Shown here in pieces: positions 37,392 to 45,829 of a stretch of 64,000 nt of DNA (the first letter of the stretch is position 1; each line of letters starts with the position of its first letter). Made by a program: the position numbers and the translations under genes. Below the pieces are notes generated by a model, which was given only the letters and a program-made list of their open reading frames with translations, made no database searches and was not told where the DNA came from. Source of the DNA: Williamsia sp. DF01-3 (GTDB lineage Bacteria > Actinomycetota > Actinomycetes > Mycobacteriales > Mycobacteriaceae); the NCBI RefSeq assembly GCF_023051145.1, contig NZ_JALKFS010000005.1, positions 4,357,733 to 4,421,732 of the forward strand, in the 5' to 3' direction.

Positions 37392-38714
37392 CTAGGCGGC
37401 AGCCGGCAGGACGATCTGCGACCGTCGGTGGGCAGGTATCGGTTTTTGTCGTCGATCGACACTCTTCGGTGGCGTGAACCACGGATGCCCATCGCCGCCT
37501 ATCGCGACTGCCCACCCATGGTGGTGGATCATTAGGTGATGGTGCCGACACAACAGGACGGTGTTGCTCAGGCTGGTCTTGCCGCCTTTGGACCAGTGCT
37601 CGATGTGATGGGCATCGGTCCATCCGGCAGGGCGACCACATCCCGGGAACGCGCACCCACAGTCCCGCGCCAGCAACGCTTTCCGTATCGCCGGGGTGAC
37701 CGTGCGATGTTCCCGACCGACGTCGAGAGGCACACGTTCACCGTTGAGGACCATCGACGTCAACGTGGCATCGCAGGCCAGTAGTCGCGCAGCTTCACCA
37801 CTGATCGGACCCATCCATTGCAAGTGAAAAGCACTTGTATAGCCCCGATCATCGAGGAACTGCGTGTACTCATCTGTCGACGCACCCGGCCCGGGCGGTG
37901 CGGCCCCCTCCTCGGCCAGCTCACGCGCATCAACGGTCATCGTCAGATGCGGGCGCACCCCACCCACCGTCGGCCGGTCTTCGGCCTGCAAGTAGGCGTC
38001 GATCAAGCGCTCGAGGCCTTCGGCCATTCGTTGCTCGGTCGAGCGTGGGTCGGGCGTGCCGTCGTCGGCCGGCATCGGCCTGGTCAGTGGATCCAGCCCG
38101 GTCAACAATTTCTCCCCGAGAATCGCGTCGACGTCGAACTTTCCGCGTACCCGCCCGTCACCACCGGGAGTCACCGTGAAGCCGTTCAGCGCAGCGTTTT
38201 CCGACATCGGCACCGCACCTGTTGTTATCGCAAGCGCGCACGCATCAGCACGAGCCCGTTCACCGATCTCAGTGGGTGTGGCACCCGACCACGCCTGCCC
38301 CAGCAGACGGTTCACACAGGCGTCTCGGGCTGCGTCCGCCAATTCGGGCACAGCTCGCTCGACATGCGCTATGCCCCGCACGATCGCGTCCACCTGCTCG
38401 CCGGAGAAGTCACCGTCGCGAGCATGATCCTCTACCCGCGGTAACAACGCCAAGGCACGACCTACCCGCACCGTGCGATGGGAACACCCTGGCGCAAGCC
38501 CCCCGGTCATCAACAGAGCGGCAGTGGACGCCGCTCCCAGCTTCTTTGCCACGCCACGCCGATCGAGCGCCCCCGCCCACACCGACAACACGTGATCAAC
38601 AAGATGACGAACCTTGATCAACGCCACCACCTGCTCGGCCAAGACGGCATCAGCTTCAGGCGGTGACCCCTGCGCAACCACAGCCAACGCTGTGCGGATT
38701 CCCCCGATATCCAT
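37392..38714 (-). CDS. DUF222/HNH endonuclease protein (13E12 repeat family)
   Basis: A 440-residue protein with an N-terminal DUF222 region and a C-terminal HNH nuclease: CAFPGCGRPAGWTDAHHIEHWSKGGKTSLSNTVLLCRHHH. The AHHIxHW, N and HHH elements give the catalytic and zinc-binding residues. The family is the multicopy REP13E12 type in mycobacteria and relatives. It has an SOS-type box upstream. It is a single gene, unrelated to the metabolic neighbours; such genes often move or multiply, but no flanking repeats were seen. Confidence 0.93.
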   Translation of the reverse strand: MDIGGIRTALAVVAQGSPPEADAVLAEQVVALIKVRHLVDHVLSVWAGALDRRGVAKKLGAASTAALLMTGGLAPGCSHRTVRVGRALALLPRVEDHARDGDFSGEQVDAIVRGIAHVERAVPELADAARDACVNRLLGQAWSGATPTEIGERARADACALAITTGAVPMSENAALNGFTVTPGGDGRVRGKFDVDAILGEKLLTGLDPLTRPMPADDGTPDPRSTEQRMAEGLERLIDAYLQAEDRPTVGGVRPHLTMTVDARELAEEGAAPPGPGASTDEYTQFLDDRGYTSAFHLQWMGPISGEAARLLACDATLTSMVLNGERVPLDVGREHRTVTPAIRKALLARDCGCAFPGCGRPAGWTDAHHIEHWSKGGKTSLSNTVLLCRHHHLMIHHHGWAVAIGGDGHPWFTPPKSVDRRQKPIPAHRRSQIVLPAAA

Positions 38715-38741
38715 GCCTCAACGTTAGAGCAAGATCACCAT

Positions 38742-38757
38742 TCGCACAAGTGTTCGA
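38742..38757. promoter_or_regulatory. LexA (SOS) box upstream of the DUF222/HNH gene
   Basis: TCGCAC-AAGT-GTTCGA matches the actinobacterial LexA consensus TCGAAC-N4-GTTCGA at 11 of 12 fixed positions. It is 27 nt upstream of the HNH ATG, the right place for repression. 13E12-family genes are known members of the mycobacterial SOS regulon. Confidence 0.7.
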
Positions 38758-38863
38758 ACGAACTTATTTCCTTGCGCTGCAACCTATTTCGAGGCGGCAA
38801 CAGTACCGAGCCACCCAGTCTAACCGCGAGGTCTGACAGTTCTATCGACCAGAAGAGCCCAAC

Positions 38864-39604
38864 TCAACCCGCAACACTCTCCGAGTCATCTTTGCGCGCA
38901 CCCATGTACGCCCGCTCGACCAACGATGGATCGTCCGACAGCACAGACGAAGGCTGGTCGAGGACCACTTCACCATGCACCATGATCACGGCTCGGTCCG
39001 CGATCCCGAGGGCGAGGTGGACGTGCTGTTCCACCAGCACCACCGCTGTGTCGCCCCGGTCCGCGACTGCGCGGATGATCGGCAGGATCGACTCCACCAC
39101 AACGGGTGCGAGCCCCATGCTCAGCTCGTCGATGAGCAGTACCTTCGGCCGCTGGATGAGTGCGCGGCCGATGGCGAGCATCTGCTGCTCACCCCCGGAC
39201 AACTGGCCGGCGTCGACTTTGAGGCGAGCACCGAGTGCCGGGAAGTACTCGAGCACCTCATTCAGGGCCTGCTTGCCGCGGTCACGTCCGCGGGTCGCGA
39301 GCTGAAGGTTCTTGCGCACGCTCAACCCGCGGAAGAGCGCGCGGTCGTCGGGCACCAGCACGAGACCCGATCCCACTGCGGCGCGCGGACTTCCGCGACG
39401 AAGGGTCTGCCCACCGACCAAGACGTCTCCGCCGAAGCTCGGCAACAACCCGGCCAAGGTGAGCAACAAAGTGGTCTTGCCTGCACCATTCGGCCCCAGC
39501 AGCGACACCACCTCGCCCGCGCCGATGTCCAGGTCGACGTTGCGCACACACGGGCTGCGCTTGAAGTACCCGGCCTCCAGGCCCTTGCATTCCAGCACGC
39601 TCAT
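38864..39604 (-). CDS. livF: Branched-chain amino acid-type ABC transporter ATP-binding protein (LivF-like)
   Basis: A 246-residue ABC ATPase: Walker A GPNGAGKTT, signature LSGGEQQML, Walker B VLLIDELSMGLAP, H-loop VEQHV. The order and the AGYxxxxxVRNVDL start are LivF-like. ATG overlaps the fused permease/LivG stop as ATGA. The imported compound need not be an amino acid; Liv-type systems in these bacteria carry many organic acids and amides. Confidence 0.9.
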   Translation of the reverse strand: MSVLECKGLEAGYFKRSPCVRNVDLDIGAGEVVSLLGPNGAGKTTLLLTLAGLLPSFGGDVLVGGQTLRRGSPRAAVGSGLVLVPDDRALFRGLSVRKNLQLATRGRDRGKQALNEVLEYFPALGARLKVDAGQLSGGEQQMLAIGRALIQRPKVLLIDELSMGLAPVVVESILPIIRAVADRGDTAVVLVEQHVHLALGIADRAVIMVHGEVVLDQPSSVLSDDPSLVERAYMGARKDDSESVAG

Positions 39605-42393
39605 GAGATCACCTTCTGTTCCGTGAGCCCGGTCGCCGATGTGGCCTCGCCGGTGTCTCGACCACCCGCAGGCACACCCAGATAGGCACGGATAACGTTC
39701 TCATCGGCCCGGATGGCATCTGGGGTCCCACTGGCGATGACCTTGCCGAGATCGAGGACGATGATCCGATCACAGACGGACAGAACGAGTTCCATGTCGT
39801 GGTCTACGAGGAGCATCGTCATACCGTTGTTGCGGACGGCGCGTAGCCGTTCACCGAGCCACCGACTCTCGTTGCTGTCGAGGCCGGCGGCGGGCTCGTC
39901 GAGCAGTGCCACCGAGGGGTTGCCGGCGAGCACCCGCGCCATCGACACCAATTGGCGCTGCCCTTGTGACAGTGAGGCAACGGTGACATCGGCGACCGAA
40001 TGCAGATCGAGCAACCCGAGAACATCGTCGACGCTCTCGCCGCTCGTGGAAGCCTTACCGCCACGCGCGCCGACGGTGACGTTCTCCCGCACGGACAGGT
40101 CGTCGTACAGCTCGACATCCTGGAACGTGCGGCCCAGTCCACGTCGACTGCGTCGGTGCGGAGCCAGATCGGTCACGTCGGCTCCGTCGAGAGTGATGTG
40201 TCCCGACGCCGACGCGAAACCACTGATGGCGTCGATCAGAGTGGTCTTCCCGGCACCGTTCGGCCCGATCAGCCCGACGATCTCACCGTCGAACACCTCG
40301 AACGACACCTCACTCACAGCGGTGACTGCGCCGTACTGCACCGACACGGAGTCGACCTTCAGCAGCGTGCGGTCACGATCGATCACCGGCGTACCGGCGT
40401 TGAGCCGGCCGGATGTCGGCGCCGTCGAGGCATCAGGCTCCCCTGCCGGGCCTCGGGGTGTCACGGACCGCGAGAACCGTTGCAACAGAGGGGTGATGCG
40501 TCCGGCGATGCCGTCCGGGTTGATCATCACCGTCAGGATGAGGAGCACCCCACTGGCCAGCGCGTAGTAGTCACCGAAGTCGAAGGCCCGGTCGAGCACG
40601 ATGTACAGCAGCGCGCCGGGAGCGAGAACACCTGCGAGCAGTGCGCCCGACACGGACGTGATCCCGGCGGTGTAGATGATGGCGAAGATCGCGATGCCGG
40701 CGAACACACTGAACGGATCAGCGGTTGCGAGAGTTTGTTGGTATGCGAGCAATGTGCCGCTGAGCCCGGCGAGGAACGAGCCGATTGCAAACGCGGCCAG
40801 CTTGGTTCGCGACACGTTGATACCCGCGGCGGCCGCGGACCTCTCGTTGGCACGGACGGCGAGCATGGCCGAGCCGAGCCGACTGCGCCGCAGCAGACCG
40901 ACGCCGACCGCAGCGATCACCACGATGATCAGGCACAGGATCCCGAACGAGATCCTCGGGTAGTTCTCTCCGGCGCCGATACCCAGATCTATCCCGAAGA
41001 TGCTCGGCGCGTCGAAGTTCGAGCCCTTGAGTCCGCCGTTGAACGACGGGTTGCGGAACCAGAAGGTCTCCAGGAACACCGCAAGCGCAAGCGTGACCAC
41101 CATGAAGGGGAGCCCCCGGATCCGGAGGGCGGGCAATCCGACCACCACCCCGATGACCGTGGCCATCAGTGCAGCCAGGATCGGCGCGAACGGGAACGGT
41201 ATCCCGAGTTCGGTGTTCACCACACTCAACCCGAAGGCACCGACACCCGCGAGGGTCAGCTGAGCGAGCGAGACCTGTCCGGCGAACCCGGTCACCACCA
41301 CCTGCGAGAGTCCGAGGATGGCGAAGATGAACGTGGCGATGATCGCCCCGCGGTAGCTGCCCGACGTCGCGGACAGGGCGATGACGGCAATCACGGTGGC
41401 GACAACTGCCGGCGTCCAGATCTGCCTCGGTCGCGGGGCCCGGCCAAGGTTTTGGTGCACGATACCGCCGCGACTCGGCAGCGGCCGACCTTTGACCACC
41501 AGGAACACCAGAATCAAGAGCAGCGGGATCGCCTCGGATACACCAGATTTCGGAATCCAGGTGTAGAGACTCTGCAGGTGCGTTCCCTCTGCCTGCAGTA
41601 TTCCGATGCCCAGCCCGGCCGCGACGGCCAAAGCCATGGACGAGAAGTTGCCCACCAGCGCCGCAGCCAGCGCGGGCACGATGAACATCGTGTACGCGAT
41701 CGGGCTCAGGGGCACGATCGGGGCGATGAGGATACCGCCGAGTCCCGCGATCACCGACGACAGAGCCCAGTTGCTCACTGCGATGCGATCGGGCGAAAGC
41801 CCGGTGACAAACGCACCTTTCTCCGATTCCGCGGCGGCTTCGGTGGCCACGCCGAACCGCGTGAAGTGGTACACCAGCGCGACCACTGTCGCCAGGGCCA
41901 CGATCACCACGGCGAGCCAGATGCGGTCCGTGGGCACCTGACTCTCGCCGATGGAGAGGACTCCCGGTTCGAAGATCGGCGCCACCGGAACCGCTGTGGT
42001 GCCGACCCGAAGCGCGAGGAGCGCCTGGATGGCCAGCATGAGACCGATCGACGCAACGGCTTTGGCGACCACCGGCGCCGACCGCATCGGGCGGAAGACC
42101 ACCAGGTACAGCAGCGCTCCCAGCGCCGCCGCGATCACCAGCGAGATCGCGACGGCGGGAACGAGATCGAGTTCGCCACCCAATTCGATCGTCGACGGGA
42201 AGCCGGGTACCGGGATGAGGAGTTCTCCCTCACGCAGTAACCCATACGTGTACGTGGTGTACAGCGCGACAGCTCCCGTCGCGAAGTTCACCACCCCCGA
42301 ACTCTTGAAGGTCATCACCAACGCGAGTCCGAGGGCGGCGTAGACCGCTCCGTTGCCCAGGCCAAGAAAGAGATAGGCAAAGTGCTCGGTCAT
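39601..42393 (-). CDS. LivH-LivM-LivG fusion: permease, permease and ATPase in one chain
   Basis: A 930-residue fusion of three normally separate subunits. About residues 1-300 are a LivH-type permease (LFLGLGNGAVYAALGLALVMTFKSSGVVNFA, several helices). About 330-640 are a LivM-type permease (ALSATSGSYRGAIIATFIFAILGLSQVV, then VVGLPALRIRGLPFMVVTLAL). About 680-925 are a LivG-type ATPase (Walker A GPNGAGKTT, LSQGQRQL, VALLDEPAAGLDSNE). Linkers are Pro/Arg-rich. No frameshift is needed, so the fusion is real in the sequence. It pairs with the separate LivF. Confidence 0.92.
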   Translation of the reverse strand: MTEHFAYLFLGLGNGAVYAALGLALVMTFKSSGVVNFATGAVALYTTYTYGLLREGELLIPVPGFPSTIELGGELDLVPAVAISLVIAAALGALLYLVVFRPMRSAPVVAKAVASIGLMLAIQALLALRVGTTAVPVAPIFEPGVLSIGESQVPTDRIWLAVVIVALATVVALVYHFTRFGVATEAAAESEKGAFVTGLSPDRIAVSNWALSSVIAGLGGILIAPIVPLSPIAYTMFIVPALAAALVGNFSSMALAVAAGLGIGILQAEGTHLQSLYTWIPKSGVSEAIPLLLILVFLVVKGRPLPSRGGIVHQNLGRAPRPRQIWTPAVVATVIAVIALSATSGSYRGAIIATFIFAILGLSQVVVTGFAGQVSLAQLTLAGVGAFGLSVVNTELGIPFPFAPILAALMATVIGVVVGLPALRIRGLPFMVVTLALAVFLETFWFRNPSFNGGLKGSNFDAPSIFGIDLGIGAGENYPRISFGILCLIIVVIAAVGVGLLRRSRLGSAMLAVRANERSAAAAGINVSRTKLAAFAIGSFLAGLSGTLLAYQQTLATADPFSVFAGIAIFAIIYTAGITSVSGALLAGVLAPGALLYIVLDRAFDFGDYYALASGVLLILTVMINPDGIAGRITPLLQRFSRSVTPRGPAGEPDASTAPTSGRLNAGTPVIDRDRTLLKVDSVSVQYGAVTAVSEVSFEVFDGEIVGLIGPNGAGKTTLIDAISGFASASGHITLDGADVTDLAPHRRSRRGLGRTFQDVELYDDLSVRENVTVGARGGKASTSGESVDDVLGLLDLHSVADVTVASLSQGQRQLVSMARVLAGNPSVALLDEPAAGLDSNESRWLGERLRAVRNNGMTMLLVDHDMELVLSVCDRIIVLDLGKVIASGTPDAIRADENVIRAYLGVPAGGRDTGEATSATGLTEQKVIS

Positions 42394-42444
42394 CTACTGT
42401 TCCAACTTCTTTCGATGATTCAGGTGGGTCTTCTCGCGGTGGAT

Positions 42445-43689
42445 CTAGCCGACGCTCGTCAGGTTCGAGGGCTTGCCCTCGCTGTCGACCGGACCGACGA
42501 GCAACGTCTTGCTGCAGATCGATGGCAACTGCGGGATCGCGGTGCCGTTGCAGGTGAACTTCAGTCCGGCCCCGATGGGGAGCGGGATGTCCTTGGCTGC
42601 CTTGAGCGCTCCGGTCACCGTTGCGGGCGAGATGTCGCCGGTCAAGTTCTCGATCACCCGGTACAGGCCGAGAACGCCCTGGTATCCGGTGTAGCCGTAG
42701 CCGCCGATGTCGGTCTCCGGCGCGTACTGCGCCATCACGGAGCGGTAGAGCACCGAGTCAGGATCGTCTGAGTAGATGTCGACGGTGGTGAAGTCCTTGA
42801 TACCTTCCATGACCGGTCCGCCAACGGCTTTCACCACGTCAGGGGCGACGCACGTGGGCACGACCAGTCGGTCTTTGCCCGGGGCGACGGTCTGCATGGT
42901 CTTCAGCACCGAGATGCACATGTTGGCGTCGCCGACGATGGCGACGGCATCGGGGTTGTCGGACAGCCCTGCGGTGAGCTGCGGCGTGGGGTCGGGCACC
43001 GCGGTCGGAATGGGTACGACCTTGAGTTCGATACCTGCCGCCTGGAAGATCGGGTTACCGATCGCGGAGATCGCCGCGGGGGTGCCTCCACCGTCACCCG
43101 ACATGAGGGCCAGCTTCTTGATGCCGTTCTGCGCCGAGTACTGAGCCATACCGGCGAGCACGCCGGGCAGTCCGGCGGTGAACATGAAGGAGTCCGGCGA
43201 GGTCAGCTCGACGGGGGTGACGCCGACCGGGCCGACGTACGGGATACCTGCGCCCGAGAGGATCGGCAACATCGCCGGGCCTTGGGCTCCACCGGGAACC
43301 ACCACTGCGACAACACCTTGCTCGACCATCTGGTTGGCGCAGTTCGTGGCCGAAGCCGGCTCTTCCTGCTGCTTGCAGATGACGAGTTCGACGGGCCGTC
43401 CGTCCACCCCACCCGCGTTGGCGTTGATGTATTCGGCTGCCGCCTGAGCGGTTTCGCGGTTGGCCGGGAAAGAGGCGAACGAGCCGCCTTCGCTGTTGAT
43501 GAAGCCCACCTTGATCGGGGCGCCTGTGGCCGCGTCCGCCGGCAGGGATGTTGTGGGCAGTGACGAATCCGGGGAGTCACTGTCGGAACCGTCGCTGCAC
43601 GCGCTGACGCCGAGAACTGTCAACAACACCGAGGCACCGACACCGAAGATGACTTGGCCGCGGCTGCGACTTGTCCTGCGTGACTTCAT
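42445..43689 (-). CDS. Liv-type ABC transporter substrate-binding lipoprotein
   Basis: A 414-residue periplasmic-type binding protein. It has a lipoprotein signal: basic MKSRRTSRSRG, a hydrophobic stretch, and lipobox LGVSAC with Cys as the likely +1. The receptor body has the Peripla_BP_6 pattern (KVGFINSEGGSFASFPANRETAQAAAEYINANAGG). It is the first gene of the transporter operon, 51 nt before the fusion. The ligand is unknown. Confidence 0.92.
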   Translation of the reverse strand: MKSRRTSRSRGQVIFGVGASVLLTVLGVSACSDGSDSDSPDSSLPTTSLPADAATGAPIKVGFINSEGGSFASFPANRETAQAAAEYINANAGGVDGRPVELVICKQQEEPASATNCANQMVEQGVVAVVVPGGAQGPAMLPILSGAGIPYVGPVGVTPVELTSPDSFMFTAGLPGVLAGMAQYSAQNGIKKLALMSGDGGGTPAAISAIGNPIFQAAGIELKVVPIPTAVPDPTPQLTAGLSDNPDAVAIVGDANMCISVLKTMQTVAPGKDRLVVPTCVAPDVVKAVGGPVMEGIKDFTTVDIYSDDPDSVLYRSVMAQYAPETDIGGYGYTGYQGVLGLYRVIENLTGDISPATVTGALKAAKDIPLPIGAGLKFTCNGTAIPQLPSICSKTLLVGPVDSEGKPSNLTSVG

Positions 43690-43843
43690 ATTTCATACCC
43701 TTCACGATCCATGGATGGGGCGATCGAGCGCCAGACGCCATCGCCCGGCCATCCACGACGGAGGACTGGTTTCTCAGTGGGCTCGCGAGGAGCGGGAGAT
43801 GGGGCGGCTGGTGATGCAGATCACTTTGTTCGAAGCCAGTCAG

Positions 43844-43872
43844 ACATTACGCACAGACATTCGTATCGTCAA
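43844..43872 (-). promoter_or_regulatory. Promoter of the Liv-type operon
   Basis: On the minus strand TTGACG (43872-43867) and TAATGT (43849-43844) are 17 nt apart, a near-consensus promoter. It would leave a leader of about 150 nt before the binding-protein ATG. The 318-bp gap to the TetR gene holds no other recognised gene. Confidence 0.6.
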
Positions 43873-43878
43873 CCGTAT

Positions 43879-43892
43879 AGACGGGTGTCCAG
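43879..43892. promoter_or_regulatory. Operator C, upstream of the Liv promoter
   Basis: AGACGGGTGTCCAG matches operator A (AGACACGTGTCCAG) at 12 of 14 positions. It sits 6 nt upstream of the Liv -35 and downstream of the TetR gene that is paralogous to the cyp51-block TetR. One or both TetR proteins may use it. Confidence 0.5.
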
Positions 43893-44007
43893 TTGTGTGA
43901 TTGAGTGGAGATCTCGACAGCGGTCGCAGGCACCGGACCCAGCGCGCATTCAGCGCCAGGAACTGGCGAAAGCTATTAGACGACTTGACTATTGAAGGCG
44001 CGAGCGT

Positions 44008-44607
44008 TCAGGCCAGAATCTGGCGCGCGGCAGCCTCGAGCTGGTCCGCGACCTCGCCGTAGGACAGGTGACCCATACCCGCGCGAACCATCGCACCGGT
44101 GTAGACCAACTCCAGCAGTCCCACATCTCTGGAGCTCCCCTCAGACCCGACGGCTGCCACCAGGAGTCGATGGATCTCGCGGCTGATCTGGAAGCGGAGC
44201 TGTTCGACGTCGGAGTCATTGCTGAGCAATGCCTGCGTCACCGCCGCGGCGAACTCGGGCTCGTCGGCGACATTGAGGGCCAGGTACCGCAGCACGCTCA
44301 CGACGCGCTCGATCATCTCCGGAGAGTCGTTGGCCGGAGGTGTGGCCGTGGTCAGCCGACGCCAGTACACCTCTGCGACGAGGTGTTCCTTCGAGGAGAA
44401 ATAGATGTAGGCGGTCGCGCGGGCCAGGCCCGCCTTGGCCGCGACGAGAGGCACCGTCAGCTCCGAGTAGCCCACTTCGCCGAGTACCTCGACGGTGGCC
44501 GCACCCAGTTTCAACACCGTGTCGGCACGTTTGCCCGTCAGTCGTCGACGAGTGGCTTCAACCGGGGACTGATCAGGCACAGCTGGCAACGGTACCCCGA
44601 CCGCCAT
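44008..44607 (-). CDS. TetR-family regulator, paralogue of the cyp51-block TetR
   Basis: A 199-residue TetR protein (start taken at the ATG at 44607; upstream in-frame extension is weak). HTH: LTVPLVAAKAGLARATAYIYFSSKEHLVAEVYWRRL. C-terminal LVYTGAMVRAGMGHLSYGEVADQLEAAARQIL resembles LYSGALVRAGMGYETYSAIADRLDAAARLLL of the other. The close match of both DNA-binding and C-terminal parts points to duplication. It may control the adjacent transporter. Confidence 0.9.
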   Translation of the reverse strand: MAVGVPLPAVPDQSPVEATRRRLTGKRADTVLKLGAATVEVLGEVGYSELTVPLVAAKAGLARATAYIYFSSKEHLVAEVYWRRLTTATPPANDSPEMIERVVSVLRYLALNVADEPEFAAAVTQALLSNDSDVEQLRFQISREIHRLLVAAVGSEGSSRDVGLLELVYTGAMVRAGMGHLSYGEVADQLEAAARQILA

Positions 44608-44668
44608 GGGGGTCACCAACCTGCTCCGGCCGACCACTCGGCACAGGGCGCCTCAGGCGCGGGCCGTT

Positions 44669-45829
44669 CTAGGTCTGCGCCGAGGCGAAGTCTGTGATCG
44701 CCGCACGCACGGCCGACGACATCACCCCGCCGATGTGTCCACCCGGGTACCAGTGCACCGGCCCCGACCAATGGGCGTGCAAACGTTCCGCGGCGGCAAC
44801 CGAGGTCACCCTGTCGTTCAGGGCGGCCACCACCAGACGGCGGTCCGCCTGCGCATGAGGTACCACCCTGAGGGGATCCACCACGCTCGTCACGTCCTGG
44901 ACCGGATCCGACCGCAACAGGTCCGCGATCGCACGACCCCGGTCACCGCCGCGGAGCAGATGATGGGCCATGGTTGCGTGCAGGTCCAGCATCGGGACCA
45001 CTGCGATCACCGATTGCACCTGCGGTTCGAGGCCGGCCACGATTGCGGCGACCGGACCACCCAGCGAGATGCCACCGACGGTGATGGGGGTCGGATCCTG
45101 CGCATGCATCCACCGGACCAGGGCACGGACCTCCGCGATCCCGCGAGCGGTGAGCGCGACGTTGGCCAACGGATCGAAGCCGGGGAAGGTCACGCCTTTG
45201 CTGCGTCGCAACCCATGCCCGGGCAGGACCGGGAACACGACGTTGTAGCCCAGTTCCTCGTGCAGGAACGCTGCGCGCAACGACATCAGGTCGTCGATCC
45301 GGCCCTGACCGGCGCCATGGATCCAGAGCAGCCACGGGTGCCCCCGCTCGCGGTGTTCGAGGACACGCACGGTCGCCGCCGTCTTGGTCTTGTCGCCCGA
45401 GAGCAGCAAAGCGTGGGGGTCTGGACTCGCGTAGTCGAGCCGCTCGTACGCCACCGGACCCAATTTTCGGCGGATCGACCGCTGGATTCGGAGCTCGGGG
45501 GGCTCCGGGTTCGCCTCGGTCATCGGCAGCGCCCTGAGCCTGCTGCCCACCAGCGCACACCTGTCCACATTCGCTCTGATGTCGTCTTCATCGGGCACGG
45601 CGCGCAGCAGCGAAAAGCCGGCGATGAAGAACTCGTCGAGCGCCGTTTCACCCACCTGGCGGACGCCGAACGCCGACGGTGGGATGCCCGTGGCCGCGGC
45701 GCGATGGCTGGCGCTGCGCGAGCTCAGCACCGCCCGGGGCAAGACTTCGGCCAGCAGCGACATCCGTGTGAGCGACGAGTCGAATCTGTTCTGCCAGCGG
45801 CCACGATCCGGCCCGGGTGTGGCCGTCAT
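44669..45829 (-). CDS. Alpha/beta hydrolase fold protein
   Basis: A 386-residue alpha/beta hydrolase with nucleophile elbow GISLGG, oxyanion HGAGQG, and later ALNDRVTS (acid) and GGHIGG (His), completing a plausible Ser-Asp-His triad. An N-terminal extension of about 120 residues precedes the core. ATG overlaps the stop of the second WS/DGAT (ATGA), so it is part of the same operon. Probably a lipase or esterase acting in acyl-lipid turnover. Confidence 0.85.
   Translation of the reverse strand: MTATPGPDRGRWQNRFDSSLTRMSLLAEVLPRAVLSSRSASHRAAATGIPPSAFGVRQVGETALDEFFIAGFSLLRAVPDEDDIRANVDRCALVGSRLRALPMTEANPEPPELRIQRSIRRKLGPVAYERLDYASPDPHALLLSGDKTKTAATVRVLEHRERGHPWLLWIHGAGQGRIDDLMSLRAAFLHEELGYNVVFPVLPGHGLRRSKGVTFPGFDPLANVALTARGIAEVRALVRWMHAQDPTPITVGGISLGGPVAAIVAGLEPQVQSVIAVVPMLDLHATMAHHLLRGGDRGRAIADLLRSDPVQDVTSVVDPLRVVPHAQADRRLVVAALNDRVTSVAAAERLHAHWSGPVHWYPGGHIGGVMSSAVRAAITDFASAQT

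Noticed and set aside
37392-38714. HNH gene as part of an insertion sequence or intein
   Set aside because: No terminal repeats, target duplication or transposase. It is a complete stand-alone DUF222/HNH gene.
40000-42240. Long plus-strand reading frame opposite the Liv fusion
   Set aside because: Charged, repetitive composition; lies entirely within the strongly supported Liv gene.
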